From assembly GCF_003205295.1 (NCBI RefSeq), contig NZ_QJRP01000006.1, positions 186,001-250,000 on the forward strand: 64,000 nucleotides of DNA, written 5' to 3'. The notes under the pieces were generated by a model that had not been told where the DNA came from, did not search any database, and saw only the letters and a program-made list of their open reading frames with translations. Source of the DNA: Pseudomonas mosselii (GTDB taxonomy: Bacteria > Pseudomonadota > Gammaproteobacteria > Pseudomonadales > Pseudomonadaceae). The translations under genes and the position numbers were made by a program. Shown here in pieces: positions 15,827 to 24,437 of this stretch; position 1 is the first letter of the stretch; every line of letters starts with the position of its first letter.

Positions 15827-17116
15827 ATGACCTCCGTGCAGAGCAGTATCGAGCAGCCGTCCCGGCCGTTGTCCCGCAGTGACTACAAGACCCTCTCGCT
15901 GTCCGCCCTGGGCGGAGCCCTGGAGTTCTACGACTTCATCATCTTCGTGTTCTTCGCCACGGTGGTCGGCAAGCTGTTCTTCCCCGCCGACATGCCCGAG
16001 TGGCTGCGCCTGATGCAGACCTTCGGCATCTTCGCCGCCGGCTACCTGGCGCGCCCCCTGGGCGGCATCGTCATGGCCCACTTCGGCGACCTGCTCGGGC
16101 GCAAGAAGATGTTCACCCTGAGCATCTTCCTGATGGCCGTGCCGACCCTGGTGATGGGCCTGCTGCCCACCTATGCGCAGATTGGCCTGTGGGCGCCGAT
16201 CCTGCTGCTGTTGATGCGGGTGATCCAGGGCGCGGCCATCGGCGGCGAGGTGCCGGGGGCCTGGGTGTTCGTCTCCGAGCACGTGCCGGCGCGCAACACC
16301 GGTTATGCCTGCGGTACCCTGACCGCGGGCCTGACCTCGGGCATCCTGCTTGGCTCGCTGGTGGCGACCCTGATCAACACGCTCTACACCCCCGAGGAAG
16401 TGGCGAATTACGCCTGGCGTATCCCGTTCCTGCTCGGTGGGGTGTTCGGCTTCTTCGCGGTCTACCTGCGCCGCTGGCTGCATGAGACCCCGGTGTTCGC
16501 CGAGATGCAGGCGCGCAAGGCGCTGGCCGAGGAACTGCCGCTGCGCGCGGTGCTGCGCGACCATCGCGGTGCGATCATCCTGTCGATGCTGCTCACCTGG
16601 CTGCTGTCGGCCGGCATCGTGGTGATCATCCTGATGACCCCGGCTTTGCTGCAGAGCCTCTATCACGTCAGTCCCACCGACTCGCTCAAGGCCAACAGCC
16701 TGGCCATCGTGCTGCTCAGCCTGGGCTGCATCGGGGCTGGCAGCCTGGCCGACCGTTTCGGCGCCGGGCGCGTGTTCATCGTCGGCAGCCTGGCGCTGCT
16801 GGCGTCTTCCTGGGCTTTCTACCACAGCCTGCCGACCCGTCCGGACCTGCTGTTCCCGCTGTATGCCCTGACCGGCCTGTGCGTGGGTATCGTCGGCGCC
16901 GTGCCCTACGTGATGGTCAAGGCCTTCCCGCCAGTGGTGCGCTTCAGTGGCCTGTCGTTCTCCTACAACCTGGCCTACGCAATTTTTGGCGGGCTGACGC
17001 CGATGGTGGTGACCGCGCTGCTGAAGTTCAGCCCGATGGCACCGGCCTATTATGTGGCGTGTCTGTGTGCCGTTGGTCTGCTGGTGGGCACCTACCTGCT
17101 CGCGCGCAAACGCTGA
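15827..17116 (+). CDS. MFS transporter, metabolite:H+ symporter (MHS) type
   Basis: The 429-residue protein is a 12-helix major facilitator. The start region LSLSALGGALEFYDFIIFVF is the typical first helix of MHS transporters such as ProP and KgtP. The loop 2-3 motif is HFGDLLGRKKMF. RVIQGAAIGGEVPGAWVFVSEH matches the helix 4-5 signature with GGEVPGA in place of the GGE(Y/F) form. Substrates of this family are organic acids or betaines; the substrate here is unknown. The ATG at 15827 has an AAGAGAAAGAA ribosome region. A terminator follows before pstS. Confidence 0.9.
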   Translation: MTSVQSSIEQPSRPLSRSDYKTLSLSALGGALEFYDFIIFVFFATVVGKLFFPADMPEWLRLMQTFGIFAAGYLARPLGGIVMAHFGDLLGRKKMFTLSIFLMAVPTLVMGLLPTYAQIGLWAPILLLLMRVIQGAAIGGEVPGAWVFVSEHVPARNTGYACGTLTAGLTSGILLGSLVATLINTLYTPEEVANYAWRIPFLLGGVFGFFAVYLRRWLHETPVFAEMQARKALAEELPLRAVLRDHRGAIILSMLLTWLLSAGIVVIILMTPALLQSLYHVSPTDSLKANSLAIVLLSLGCIGAGSLADRFGAGRVFIVGSLALLASSWAFYHSLPTRPDLLFPLYALTGLCVGIVGAVPYVMVKAFPPVVRFSGLSFSYNLAYAIFGGLTPMVVTALLKFSPMAPAYYVACLCAVGLLVGTYLLARKR

Positions 17117-17151
17117 CACCCGCTCTAAATTCACCCTCTGCAACATCCTGT

Positions 17152-17183
17152 AAAGGCCATCCCGGTTACCGGTGATGGCCTTT
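17152..17183 (+). terminator. Hairpin terminator after the MHS transporter gene
   Basis: AAAGGCCATC (17152-17161) pairs with GATGGCCTTT (17174-17183). The stem itself ends in T residues and no longer run follows. Confidence 0.65.
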
Positions 17184-17190
17184 CATCCAA

Positions 17191-17208
17191 TTGTCACATT
17201 CGAGTCAT
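17191..17208 (+). promoter_or_regulatory. Candidate Pho box of pstS
   Basis: TTGTCAC (17191-17197) and GAGTCAT (17202-17208) are 11-bp-spaced matches to the PhoB half-site CTGTCAT, 77 bases before the pstS start. The second half is imperfect. Confidence 0.65.
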
Positions 17209-17284
17209 AGAGTGTTCATGCGGCCTGCAGATACTTGGGCCCGTTCCATCTCACAACCCACGATATTCCTGCTAGGAGCAAGGC

Positions 17285-18283
17285 ATGAAACTGAAGCGTT
17301 TGATGGCGGCCCTGACCTTTGCCGCCGCTGGCGTCGCTGCCGCCAATGCGGTCGCCGCTGTCGATCCTGCAATCCCGACCTACACCAAGACCACCGGTGT
17401 ATCGGGCAACCTCTCCAGCGTCGGTTCCGACACCCTCGCGAACCTGATGACCCTGTGGGCCGAGGCCTACAAGAAGGAATATCCGAACGTAAACATCCAG
17501 ATCCAGGCCGCCGGCTCTTCCACTGCGCCGCCCGCGCTGACCGAAGGCACCGCCAACCTGGGCCCGATGAGCCGCAAGATGAAGGACGTCGAGCTGCAGG
17601 CCTTCGAGCAGAAGTACGGCTACAAGCCGACCGCCATCCCGGTCGCCGTCGACGCCCTGGCCGTGTTCGTGCACAAGGACAACCCGATCAAGGGCCTGAC
17701 CATGGCTCAGGTCGACGCCATCTTCTCCTCCACCCGCCTGTGCGGTGGCAAGAGCGAGATCAAGACCTGGGGTGATGTCGGCGTGACCGGCGACCTGGCC
17801 AACAAGCCAATCCAGCTGTTCGGCCGCAACTCGGTATCGGGCACCTACGGCTACTTCAAGGAAGAAGCCCTGTGCAAAGGCGACTTCAAGCCTAACGTCA
17901 ACGAACAGCCTGGCTCGGCCTCGGTCGTGCAGTCGATCAGCTCCTCGCTGAACGGCATCGGCTACTCGGGCATCGGCTACAAGACCGCCAGCGTCAAGAC
18001 CGTGCCTCTGGCCAAGAAAGACGGCGGCACCTTCGTCGAAGACAACGAAGCCAACGCCCTGAACGGCACCTACCCGCTGTCGCGCTTCCTCTACGTCTAC
18101 GTCAACAAGGCGCCGAACAAGCCTCTGGCCCCGCTGGAAGCCGAGTTCGTCAAGCTGGTGCTGTCGCAAGCCGGCCAGCAGGTTGTCGTGAAGGACGGCT
18201 ACATCCCGCTGCCAGCCAAAGTGGTCGACAAGACCCTGGCCGACCTGGGCCTGTCCCACGCGGGTAACGTTGCAAAGAAGTAA
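17285..18283 (+). CDS. pstS: Periplasmic phosphate-binding protein of the Pst system
   Basis: The 332-residue product starts with a signal peptide ([24 protein letters not shown]). The phosphate-binding features are [38 protein letters not shown], and [19 protein letters not shown] with the S-G-T loop. It captures phosphate for PstCAB and is part of the signal complex acting on PhoR. It is preceded by a candidate Pho box. Two hairpins lie before pstC, which has its own Pho box, so pstS can be made in excess over the membrane parts. Confidence 0.97.
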   Translation: MKLKRLMAALTFAAAGVAAANAVAAVDPAIPTYTKTTGVSGNLSSVGSDTLANLMTLWAEAYKKEYPNVNIQIQAAGSSTAPPALTEGTANLGPMSRKMKDVELQAFEQKYGYKPTAIPVAVDALAVFVHKDNPIKGLTMAQVDAIFSSTRLCGGKSEIKTWGDVGVTGDLANKPIQLFGRNSVSGTYGYFKEEALCKGDFKPNVNEQPGSASVVQSISSSLNGIGYSGIGYKTASVKTVPLAKKDGGTFVEDNEANALNGTYPLSRFLYVYVNKAPNKPLAPLEAEFVKLVLSQAGQQVVVKDGYIPLPAKVVDKTLADLGLSHAGNVAKK

Positions 18284-18295
18284 GTAACTGAGGAC

Positions 18296-18375
18296 GAGGC
18301 CGGTGCCAACTATGCCCGGCCTCCTCCACGAATTCCTTAGTCCGAAGCCAGGGCTCCTGAGCGGCGGGCTTTTTT
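18296..18375 (+). terminator. Two successive hairpins between pstS and pstC
   Basis: A first stem GAGGCCGG/CCGGCCTC (18296-18303 with 18316-18323) has no T run. A second (18344-18370, AAGCC...GGCTT with inner GCTC/GAGC) ends in TTTTTT. The second is a plausible intrinsic terminator that would uncouple pstS from pstCAB. Confidence 0.7.
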
Positions 18376-18386
18376 GCGTCACTGCA

Positions 18387-18404
18387 CTGTCATGTTTTTG
18401 TCAT
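18387..18404 (+). promoter_or_regulatory. Pho box of pstC
   Basis: CTGTCAT (18387-18393) and TTGTCAT (18398-18404) match the PhoB half-site almost perfectly with the 11-bp period, 23 bases before the pstC ATG. Confidence 0.85.
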
Positions 18405-18426
18405 ACGGGACCGCTAGGGTGTGCGC

Positions 18427-20715
18427 ATGAATGATCTGGCCAACTCCACAATGACCCAAAATTCTCCTCCGGTGCGCATTGATTTCAATACGCCCGAGTT
18501 GCAACGCAAGCGCCGCATGCGCGCCCTCAAGGACCGTCTGACCCGCTGGTACGTCCTAGTGGGCGGCCTTGCCGTGCTGGCAGCGATCACGCTGATCTTC
18601 TTCTACCTGGCCTATGTGGTGCTGCCGCTGTTCCAGGGCGCCACGCTTTCCAGCAAGAAGGCCCTGGAGCCGACCTGGCTGCAACAGGACGCCGGCAAAC
18701 CCCTGATGATCGCCCTCGAGGAGCAGAACCTCGTGGGCATGCGTGTGTCCGACAAGGGCCAGGCCCTGTTCTTCGACACCAAGACCGGCAACGAACTGAA
18801 GCGCGTCGACCTGCCACTGCCCGCCGGCGCCCAGGTCAGTTCGATCAGTACCGACCAGCCCGGCAGCCCGCTGGTGGTGCTGGGCCTGTCCAACGGCCAG
18901 GCGCTGGTGTTCCACCACACCTACAAGATCACCTATCCGGACAACAAGAAGACCATCGAGCCGGGTATCGACTACCCCTATGGTCAGGACCTGTTCACCC
19001 TGGATGACCAGGGCCGCGCGCTGGAACACGTGAGCGTCAACGTCAATGGCGACACCCTGTTGCTGGCCGGTTCCACCGGCGCGCACCTGCAGGTGGTCGA
19101 ACTGTCGCGCACCGAGAACATGATGACCGACGAGGTCACCATCGAGCAGAACCGCATCGAGCTGCCGCAGATGACCGAGGTAGTGAAGAACATCTTCATC
19201 GACCCGCGCCAGCAGTGGTTGTACGTGGTCAACGGCCGCGCCACCGCCGATGTGTTCAGCCTGCGCGACAAGAGCCTCAATGGCCGCTACAAGCTGCTCG
19301 AGGACGGTAATGCCGAGATCACCGCGACCGCCCAGCTGGTTGGGGGCATCTCGCTGATCTTCGGTGACTCCAAGGGTGGCCTGAGCCAGTGGTTCATGGC
19401 CCGCGATCCGGATGGCGAGTCGCGCTTCAAGCTGATCCGCAGCTTCCAGATGGGCAAGGCCCCGGTGGTGCAGATCGACGCCGAAGAGCGCCGCAAGGGC
19501 TTCATCGCCCTGGACAGCGAAGGCAAGCTGGGCGTGTTCCACAGCACCGCGCACCGTACCCTGCTGGTCGAGTCGGTCGCCGAAGGCGCGGGCGTGCTGG
19601 CCCTGTCGCCGCGCGCCAACCGCATCATCATCGAGGAAGGCGGCAAGCTGCTGCCGCTGAGCCTGCGCAACCCGCACCCGGAAATCTCCTTCAGCGCGCT
19701 GTGGGGCAAGGTCTGGTACGAAAACTACGACGAGCCTAAGTACGTCTGGCAGTCGACCGCCTCGAACACCGACTTCGAGCCCAAGCTGAGCCTGTCGCCG
19801 CTGACCTTCGGTACGCTCAAGGCCGCGTTCTACGCGATGATCCTGGCCGCCCCGCTGGCCATCGCCGCCGCCATCTACACCGCCTATTTCATGGCCCCGG
19901 GCATGCGCCGCAAGGTCAAGCCGGTGATCGAGCTGATGGAAGCGATGCCGACGGTGATCCTCGGCTTCTTCGCCGGCCTGTTCCTCGCGCCGTACCTGGA
20001 AGGCCACCTGCCGGGCGTGTTCAGCCTGTTCGTGATCATGCCGATCGGCATCCTGCTGGCCGGCTTCAGCTGGAGCCGCCTGCCGGAGTCGATCCGCCTG
20101 CGCATTCCCGATGGCTGGGAAGCGGCGATCCTGATCCCGGTGATCCTGGTGATCGGCTGGTTTGCCCTGTACATGAGCCCGTTCCTCGAGAGCTGGTTCT
20201 TCAAGGGCGACATGCGCCTGTGGATCAGCAACGACCTCGGCATCACCTACGACCAGCGCAACGCCCTGGTGGTCGGTATCGCCATGGGCTTCGCGGTCAT
20301 CCCGAACATCTACTCCATCGCCGAAGACGCCGTGTTCAGCGTGCCGCGCAGCCTGACCCTGGGTTCGCTGGCCCTGGGCGCCACGCCGTGGCAGACCCTG
20401 ACCCGCGTGGTCATCCTCACCGCGAGCCCGGGTATCTTCTCGGCGCTGATGATCGGCATGGGCCGTGCGGTGGGCGAGACCATGATCGTGCTGATGGCCA
20501 CCGGCAATACCCCGGTGATGGAGATGAACCTGTTCGAGGGCATGCGCACCCTGGCCGCCAACGTGGCCGTGGAAATGCCCGAATCGGAAGTCGGCGGCAG
20601 CCACTATCGTGTGCTGTTCCTCGCCGCCCTCGTGCTGCTGATGTTCACCTTCGTGATGAACACCCTGGCCGAGCTGATTCGCCAGCGCCTGCGCAAGAAA
20701 TACTCGTCGCTTTGA
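18427..20715 (+). CDS. pstC: Phosphate ABC transporter permease PstC, elongated form
   Basis: The product has 762 residues, more than twice the length of E. coli PstC. After a first membrane helix (about residues 40-68, LVGGLAVLAAITLIFFYLAYVV) comes a region of roughly 390 residues rich in beta-strand-like, propeller-like segments (SISTDQPGSPLVVLGLSNGQ, LLLAGSTGAHLQVVEL, WLYVVNGRATADVFSLRD). The normal permease domain then begins near residue 458 (LTFGTLKAAFYAMILAAPLAIAAAIYTAYF). The ABC coupling loop is seen in SLTLGSLALGATPWQTLTRVVL-like sequence near residue 640. The extra part should be periplasmic. Start at the ATG at 18427 rather than the GTG two codons upstream. It forms an operon with pstA (17 bases away). 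Confidence 0.95.
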   Translation: MNDLANSTMTQNSPPVRIDFNTPELQRKRRMRALKDRLTRWYVLVGGLAVLAAITLIFFYLAYVVLPLFQGATLSSKKALEPTWLQQDAGKPLMIALEEQNLVGMRVSDKGQALFFDTKTGNELKRVDLPLPAGAQVSSISTDQPGSPLVVLGLSNGQALVFHHTYKITYPDNKKTIEPGIDYPYGQDLFTLDDQGRALEHVSVNVNGDTLLLAGSTGAHLQVVELSRTENMMTDEVTIEQNRIELPQMTEVVKNIFIDPRQQWLYVVNGRATADVFSLRDKSLNGRYKLLEDGNAEITATAQLVGGISLIFGDSKGGLSQWFMARDPDGESRFKLIRSFQMGKAPVVQIDAEERRKGFIALDSEGKLGVFHSTAHRTLLVESVAEGAGVLALSPRANRIIIEEGGKLLPLSLRNPHPEISFSALWGKVWYENYDEPKYVWQSTASNTDFEPKLSLSPLTFGTLKAAFYAMILAAPLAIAAAIYTAYFMAPGMRRKVKPVIELMEAMPTVILGFFAGLFLAPYLEGHLPGVFSLFVIMPIGILLAGFSWSRLPESIRLRIPDGWEAAILIPVILVIGWFALYMSPFLESWFFKGDMRLWISNDLGITYDQRNALVVGIAMGFAVIPNIYSIAEDAVFSVPRSLTLGSLALGATPWQTLTRVVILTASPGIFSALMIGMGRAVGETMIVLMATGNTPVMEMNLFEGMRTLAANVAVEMPESEVGGSHYRVLFLAALVLLMFTFVMNTLAELIRQRLRKKYSSL

Positions 20716-20732
20716 TAGAAAGGTAGAGATCC

Positions 20733-22403
20733 GTGAAAAAGGATTCCCTCAAAGGCTGGTTCAAGAGCGGCGCCCCCGGCGTCTGGATCAGTGGTGGCGC
20801 GGTCGCCATGGCGGTCATCATGACCGTCGGCCTGCTGGCCGTGATCGCCGTGCGCGGCCTGGGCCACTTCTGGCCGGCCGACCTGGTCCAGGCCACCTAC
20901 AAGGTGCCAGGCCAGGCCGACCACGTGGTCATCGGTGAAGTGGTGCAGAAGGAAGAGGTACCGCGCGAACGCCTCAAGGGTGCCGGCCTGCCGGTGCCCG
21001 AGCAGGGCCCGGAGTTCATGACCCGCGAGCTGATCAAGGTCGGTAACCGCGACCTCAATGGCAGCGACTTCACCTGGGTCGTGGGCGAGTGGCTGGTGGA
21101 TCAGCGCAAGCCTGCCGAGCTGATCGCCCTGGAACGCCGCGAGTGGGGCAACTTCTACGGTTACCTGCTCAGCGTCAAGGAAGAGGGCCGCGTGGTCGCC
21201 CAGGGCCCCGAGGCCTGGAACGAGCTGCAGAGCCGCCTCAAGCGCGCCAGCGAGCTGAACGATCAGCTGGTGAAGCTGGAGAAGAAGGACATCGGTGCAA
21301 TCAACCATGGCCTCGAGCGCCTGCGCCTGCACAGCCGCAAGCTGGAACTGGATGGCAAGCTGGACGCCGCCGCCCAGGCCGACATGGACGCCGAGCGCGC
21401 CGAACTGAACAACCGATACAAGGCTATCGAGGAGCGTCTGACCGGCCTGCACCAGGCCTTCGCCCGCGACAGCCTGGTGGCCCGCGACGGCAACGGCCGC
21501 GAAGTGGAGATCAACCTGAGCAAGGTGGTCCACGCCATCCAGCCGAACGCCATGTCCGGCCTGACCAAGATGGGTGCCTACTTCGCCAAGGTGTGGGAGT
21601 TCCTCAGCGACGACCCGCGTGAGGCTAACACCGAGGGTGGTATTTTCCCGGCCATCTTCGGCACCGTGATGATGACCCTGATCATGGCCGTGATCGTCAC
21701 CCCGTTCGGCGTACTGGCTGCAGTGTACCTGCGTGAATACGCCAAGCAGGGCCCGGTAACCCGGTTGATCCGCATCGCGGTGAACAACCTGGCCGGTGTT
21801 CCGGCGATCGTCTACGGTGTGTTCGGCCTGGGCTTCTTCGTCTACGTGCTGGGCGGCTCGATTGACCGATTGTTCTTCCCCGAGTCGCTGCCGGCGCCGA
21901 CCCTCGGCACCCCTGGCCTGCTGTGGGCCTCGCTGACCTTGGCGCTGCTGGCGGTGCCGGTGGTGATCGTGGCCACCGAGGAAGGCCTGGCGCGTATTCC
22001 GCGCACCGTGCGCGAGGGCTCGCTGGCCCTGGGCGCGACCAAGGCCGAGACCCTGTGGAAGATCGTCCTGCCGATGGCCAGCCCGGCCATGATGACCGGC
22101 ATGATCCTCGCCGTGGCCCGCGCCGCCGGTGAGGTGGCACCGCTGATGCTGGTGGGTGTGGTGAAGCTGGCGCCGTCGCTGCCGGTGGACGGCAACTACC
22201 CGTACCTGCACCTGGACCAGAAGATCATGCACCTGGGCTTCCACATCTACGACGTCGGCTTCCAGAGCCCCAACGTCGAGGCCGCGCGACCGCTGGTGTA
22301 CGCCACCGCGCTGCTGCTGGTGCTGGTGATCGCCACCCTCAACCTCTCGGCGGTGTGGATCCGTAACCACCTGCGCGAGAAGTACAAGGCCCTCGATCAC
22401 TGA
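20733..22403 (+). CDS. pstA: Phosphate ABC transporter permease PstA, elongated form
   Basis: The 556-residue product starts with GTG at 20733 after GGTAGAG. A first membrane segment (about residues 17-43) is followed by roughly 255 extra residues. Part of these is strongly charged and heptad-like (LNDQLVKLEKKDIGAINHGLERLRLHSRKLELDGKL, residues about 170-245) and probably forms a coiled coil in the periplasm. The permease domain starts near residue 301 (GGIFPAIFGTVMMTLIMAVIVTPFGVLAAVYL) with the coupling region VREGSLALGATKAETLWKIVLP. It pairs with the similarly enlarged PstC. The two insertions probably contact each other or PstS (inference). Confidence 0.95.
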   Translation: MKKDSLKGWFKSGAPGVWISGGAVAMAVIMTVGLLAVIAVRGLGHFWPADLVQATYKVPGQADHVVIGEVVQKEEVPRERLKGAGLPVPEQGPEFMTRELIKVGNRDLNGSDFTWVVGEWLVDQRKPAELIALERREWGNFYGYLLSVKEEGRVVAQGPEAWNELQSRLKRASELNDQLVKLEKKDIGAINHGLERLRLHSRKLELDGKLDAAAQADMDAERAELNNRYKAIEERLTGLHQAFARDSLVARDGNGREVEINLSKVVHAIQPNAMSGLTKMGAYFAKVWEFLSDDPREANTEGGIFPAIFGTVMMTLIMAVIVTPFGVLAAVYLREYAKQGPVTRLIRIAVNNLAGVPAIVYGVFGLGFFVYVLGGSIDRLFFPESLPAPTLGTPGLLWASLTLALLAVPVVIVATEEGLARIPRTVREGSLALGATKAETLWKIVLPMASPAMMTGMILAVARAAGEVAPLMLVGVVKLAPSLPVDGNYPYLHLDQKIMHLGFHIYDVGFQSPNVEAARPLVYATALLLVLVIATLNLSAVWIRNHLREKYKALDH

Positions 22404-22419
22404 TCCTGATTGCAAGCGT

Positions 22420-22441
22420 GCCGCCCGATCGCCGGGCGGCC
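22420..22441 (+). terminator. GC-rich hairpin between pstA and pstB
   Basis: GCCGCCCG and CGGGCGGC pair around a short loop, with a weak CCTTTG tail. It is more likely an mRNA-stability or partial-attenuation structure than a full terminator, because pstB follows. Confidence 0.5.
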
Positions 22442-22475
22442 CTTTGAAACGAATTGATAGCGTATGGAGTTGACC

Positions 22476-23309
22476 ATGCAGCATGAATCCCACGCCCACG
22501 GCATCGACATGTCGGCCCTGGGCCGCGACAAGCAGAGCCTGCGCCTGGCCGAAGAGACCGTGGCCATCGAAGTACCCGGGCTGTCCCTGTTCTACGGCGA
22601 CAAGCAAGCGTTGTTCGACGTCAGCCTGAACATCCCCAAGCAGCGCGTGACCGCCTTCATCGGCCCGTCCGGCTGCGGCAAGTCCACCCTGCTGCGGACC
22701 TTCAACCGCATGAACGACCTGGTCGACGGCTGCCGCGTGGAAGGCGCCATCAACCTGTACGGCAACAACATCTACCGCAAGGGCGAGGATGTGGCCGAAC
22801 TGCGCCGCCGTGTGGGCATGGTATTCCAGAAGCCCAACCCGTTCCCCAAGACCATCTACGAGAACGTGGTCTACGGCCTGCGCATCCAGGGCATCAACAA
22901 GAAGCGCGTGCTCGACGAAGCCGTCGAGTGGGCTCTGAAGGGCGCGGCGCTGTGGGATGAGGTCAAGGACCGCCTGCACGACTCGGCCCTGGGCCTGTCC
23001 GGCGGTCAGCAGCAGCGTCTGGTGATTGCCCGTACCATCGCCGTGGAGCCGGAAGTGCTGCTGCTCGACGAACCGTGCTCGGCACTGGACCCGATCTCGA
23101 CCCTGAAGGTCGAAGAGCTGATCTACGAACTGAAATCCAAGTACACCATCGTCATCGTCACCCACAACATGCAGCAGGCGGCTCGGGTTTCGGACTACAC
23201 CGCGTTCATGTACATGGGCAAACTGGTCGAATTCGGTGACACCGACACCCTGTTCACCAACCCGGCGAAGAAGCAGACCGAAGACTACATCACCGGTCGT
23301 TACGGCTAA
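22476..23309 (+). CDS. pstB: Phosphate ABC transporter ATP-binding protein
   Basis: The 277-residue ATPase has Walker [10 protein letters not shown], the Q-loop [18 protein letters not shown] typical of PstB, the ABC signature LSGGQQQRL, Walker [14 protein letters not shown] and the H-loop VTHNMQQA. It energises PstCA. I start at the ATG at 22476, which follows GGAG; an in-frame ATG four codons earlier lacks it. It has about 20 extra residues at the N-terminus relative to E. coli, as I recall for Pseudomonas PstB. Confidence 0.97.
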   Translation: MQHESHAHGIDMSALGRDKQSLRLAEETVAIEVPGLSLFYGDKQALFDVSLNIPKQRVTAFIGPSGCGKSTLLRTFNRMNDLVDGCRVEGAINLYGNNIYRKGEDVAELRRRVGMVFQKPNPFPKTIYENVVYGLRIQGINKKRVLDEAVEWALKGAALWDEVKDRLHDSALGLSGGQQQRLVIARTIAVEPEVLLLDEPCSALDPISTLKVEELIYELKSKYTIVIVTHNMQQAARVSDYTAFMYMGKLVEFGDTDTLFTNPAKKQTEDYITGRYG

Positions 23310-23330
23310 CTATCGGCCACAGGGTGCTTG

Positions 23331-23447
23331 TGTGGGAGCGGCCTTGTGTCGCGATAGGGCTGCAGAGCAGCCCCGGCGATTCATGCATCACGGCTGAAAC
23401 CCTGGGGCCGCTTCGCGGCCCATTCGCGACACAAGGCCGCTCCCACA
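23331..23447. repeat. REP pair, family B, wide spacer
   Basis: Inverted copies at 23331-23354 and 23424-23447 with a roughly 70-base spacer that carries further inverted-repeat fragments, inside the pstB-phoU interval. It may set different mRNA levels for pstB and phoU. Confidence 0.9.
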
Positions 23448-23503
23448 GGCCAAGGAACGACACGAACCACTTGAAGCGTGCAGCTGCTTCGCGGAGCGAA
23501 ACG

Positions 23504-24274
23504 ATGATCAACAAAGAAAGCCTTACCCACCACATCTCCCAGCAGTTCAACGCCGAGCTCGAGGAGGTGCGCAGCCACCTGCTGGCCATGGGCGGCCTGG
23601 TCGAGAAGCAGGTGAACGACGCCGTCACCGCGCTGATCGAGGCCGACTCGGGCCTGGCCCAGCAGGTGCGTGAGGTCGATGAACAGATCAACCAGATGGA
23701 GCGCAACATCGACGAGGAGTGCGTGCGCATCCTCGCCCGTCGCCAGCCGGCGGCCTCCGACCTGCGCCTGATCATCAGCATCTCCAAGTCGGTAATCGAC
23801 CTGGAGCGCATCGGCGACGAGTCCACCAAGATCGCCCGCCGCGCCATCCAGCTGTGCGAGGAAGGCGAGTCGCCACGCGGCTACGTCGAGGTGCGCCACA
23901 TCGGCGACCAGGTGCGCAACATGGTCCGCGACGCGCTGGACGCCTTCGCCCGTTTCGACGCCGAGCTGGCGTTGTCGGTGGCCCAGTACGACAAGACCAT
24001 CGACCGTGAGTACAAGACCGCGCTGCGCGAGCTGGTCACCTACATGATGGAAGACCCGCGCTCGATCTCCCGTGTGCTCAGCGTGATCTGGGCCCTGCGT
24101 TCGCTGGAGCGCATCGGCGACCACGCGCGCAACATCTCTGAACTGGTGATCTATCTGGTGCGCGGTACCGACGTGCGCCATATGGGCCTCAAGCGCATGA
24201 AGGCCGAGGTGCAGGGCGAAGCCTTCGATGAGGGCGAAATCGCTAATGTTCCGGCTGAACCGGACGATAAATAG
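23504..24274 (+). CDS. phoU: Phosphate signalling regulator PhoU
   Basis: The 256-residue protein shows the two PhoU helical-bundle repeats. Each carries the E/D-x-x-x-D metal-binding motif region: SKSVIDLERIGDESTKIAR (about residues 85-104) and WALRSLERIGDHARNISELV (about 194-214). PhoU links PstSCAB to PhoR and represses the Pho response when phosphate is plentiful. It closes the pst cluster. The start is the ATG at 23504; sequence upstream in frame is REP-derived. Confidence 0.96.
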   Translation: MINKESLTHHISQQFNAELEEVRSHLLAMGGLVEKQVNDAVTALIEADSGLAQQVREVDEQINQMERNIDEECVRILARRQPAASDLRLIISISKSVIDLERIGDESTKIARRAIQLCEEGESPRGYVEVRHIGDQVRNMVRDALDAFARFDAELALSVAQYDKTIDREYKTALRELVTYMMEDPRSISRVLSVIWALRSLERIGDHARNISELVIYLVRGTDVRHMGLKRMKAEVQGEAFDEGEIANVPAEPDDK

Positions 24275-24293
24275 GATTGCTCCCGAGCATGAA

Positions 24294-24317
24294 CGCCCGG
24301 CAATCGCCGGGCGTTTT
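24294..24317 (+). terminator. Rho-independent terminator of the pst-phoU cluster
   Basis: CGCCCGG (24294-24300) and CCGGGCG (24307-24313) form a 7-bp stem followed by TTTT. Confidence 0.9.
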
Positions 24318-24437
24318 CGTTTGCGGTCGAGCACCAGCAGGCACCCGCGAACCGTGTGAGAAGTCCCGGCGTGACCAGTGGTTTGGCAAATGGCCATCAG
24401 TCGGCGGTATGCTAGCCGGGATTCAAGAGGAATATCG

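Noticed and set aside
18556..20604. 682-codon antisense frame over pstC
   Set aside because: It is caused by the GC-rich third-codon bias of pstC and shows no domain.
20604..23165. 853-codon open frame on the minus strand over pstC-pstA-pstB
   Set aside because: It is antisense to the pst genes, rich in His/Gln/Arg/Val of the kind produced by reading GC-rich codons on the opposite strand, and it has no recognisable domain.
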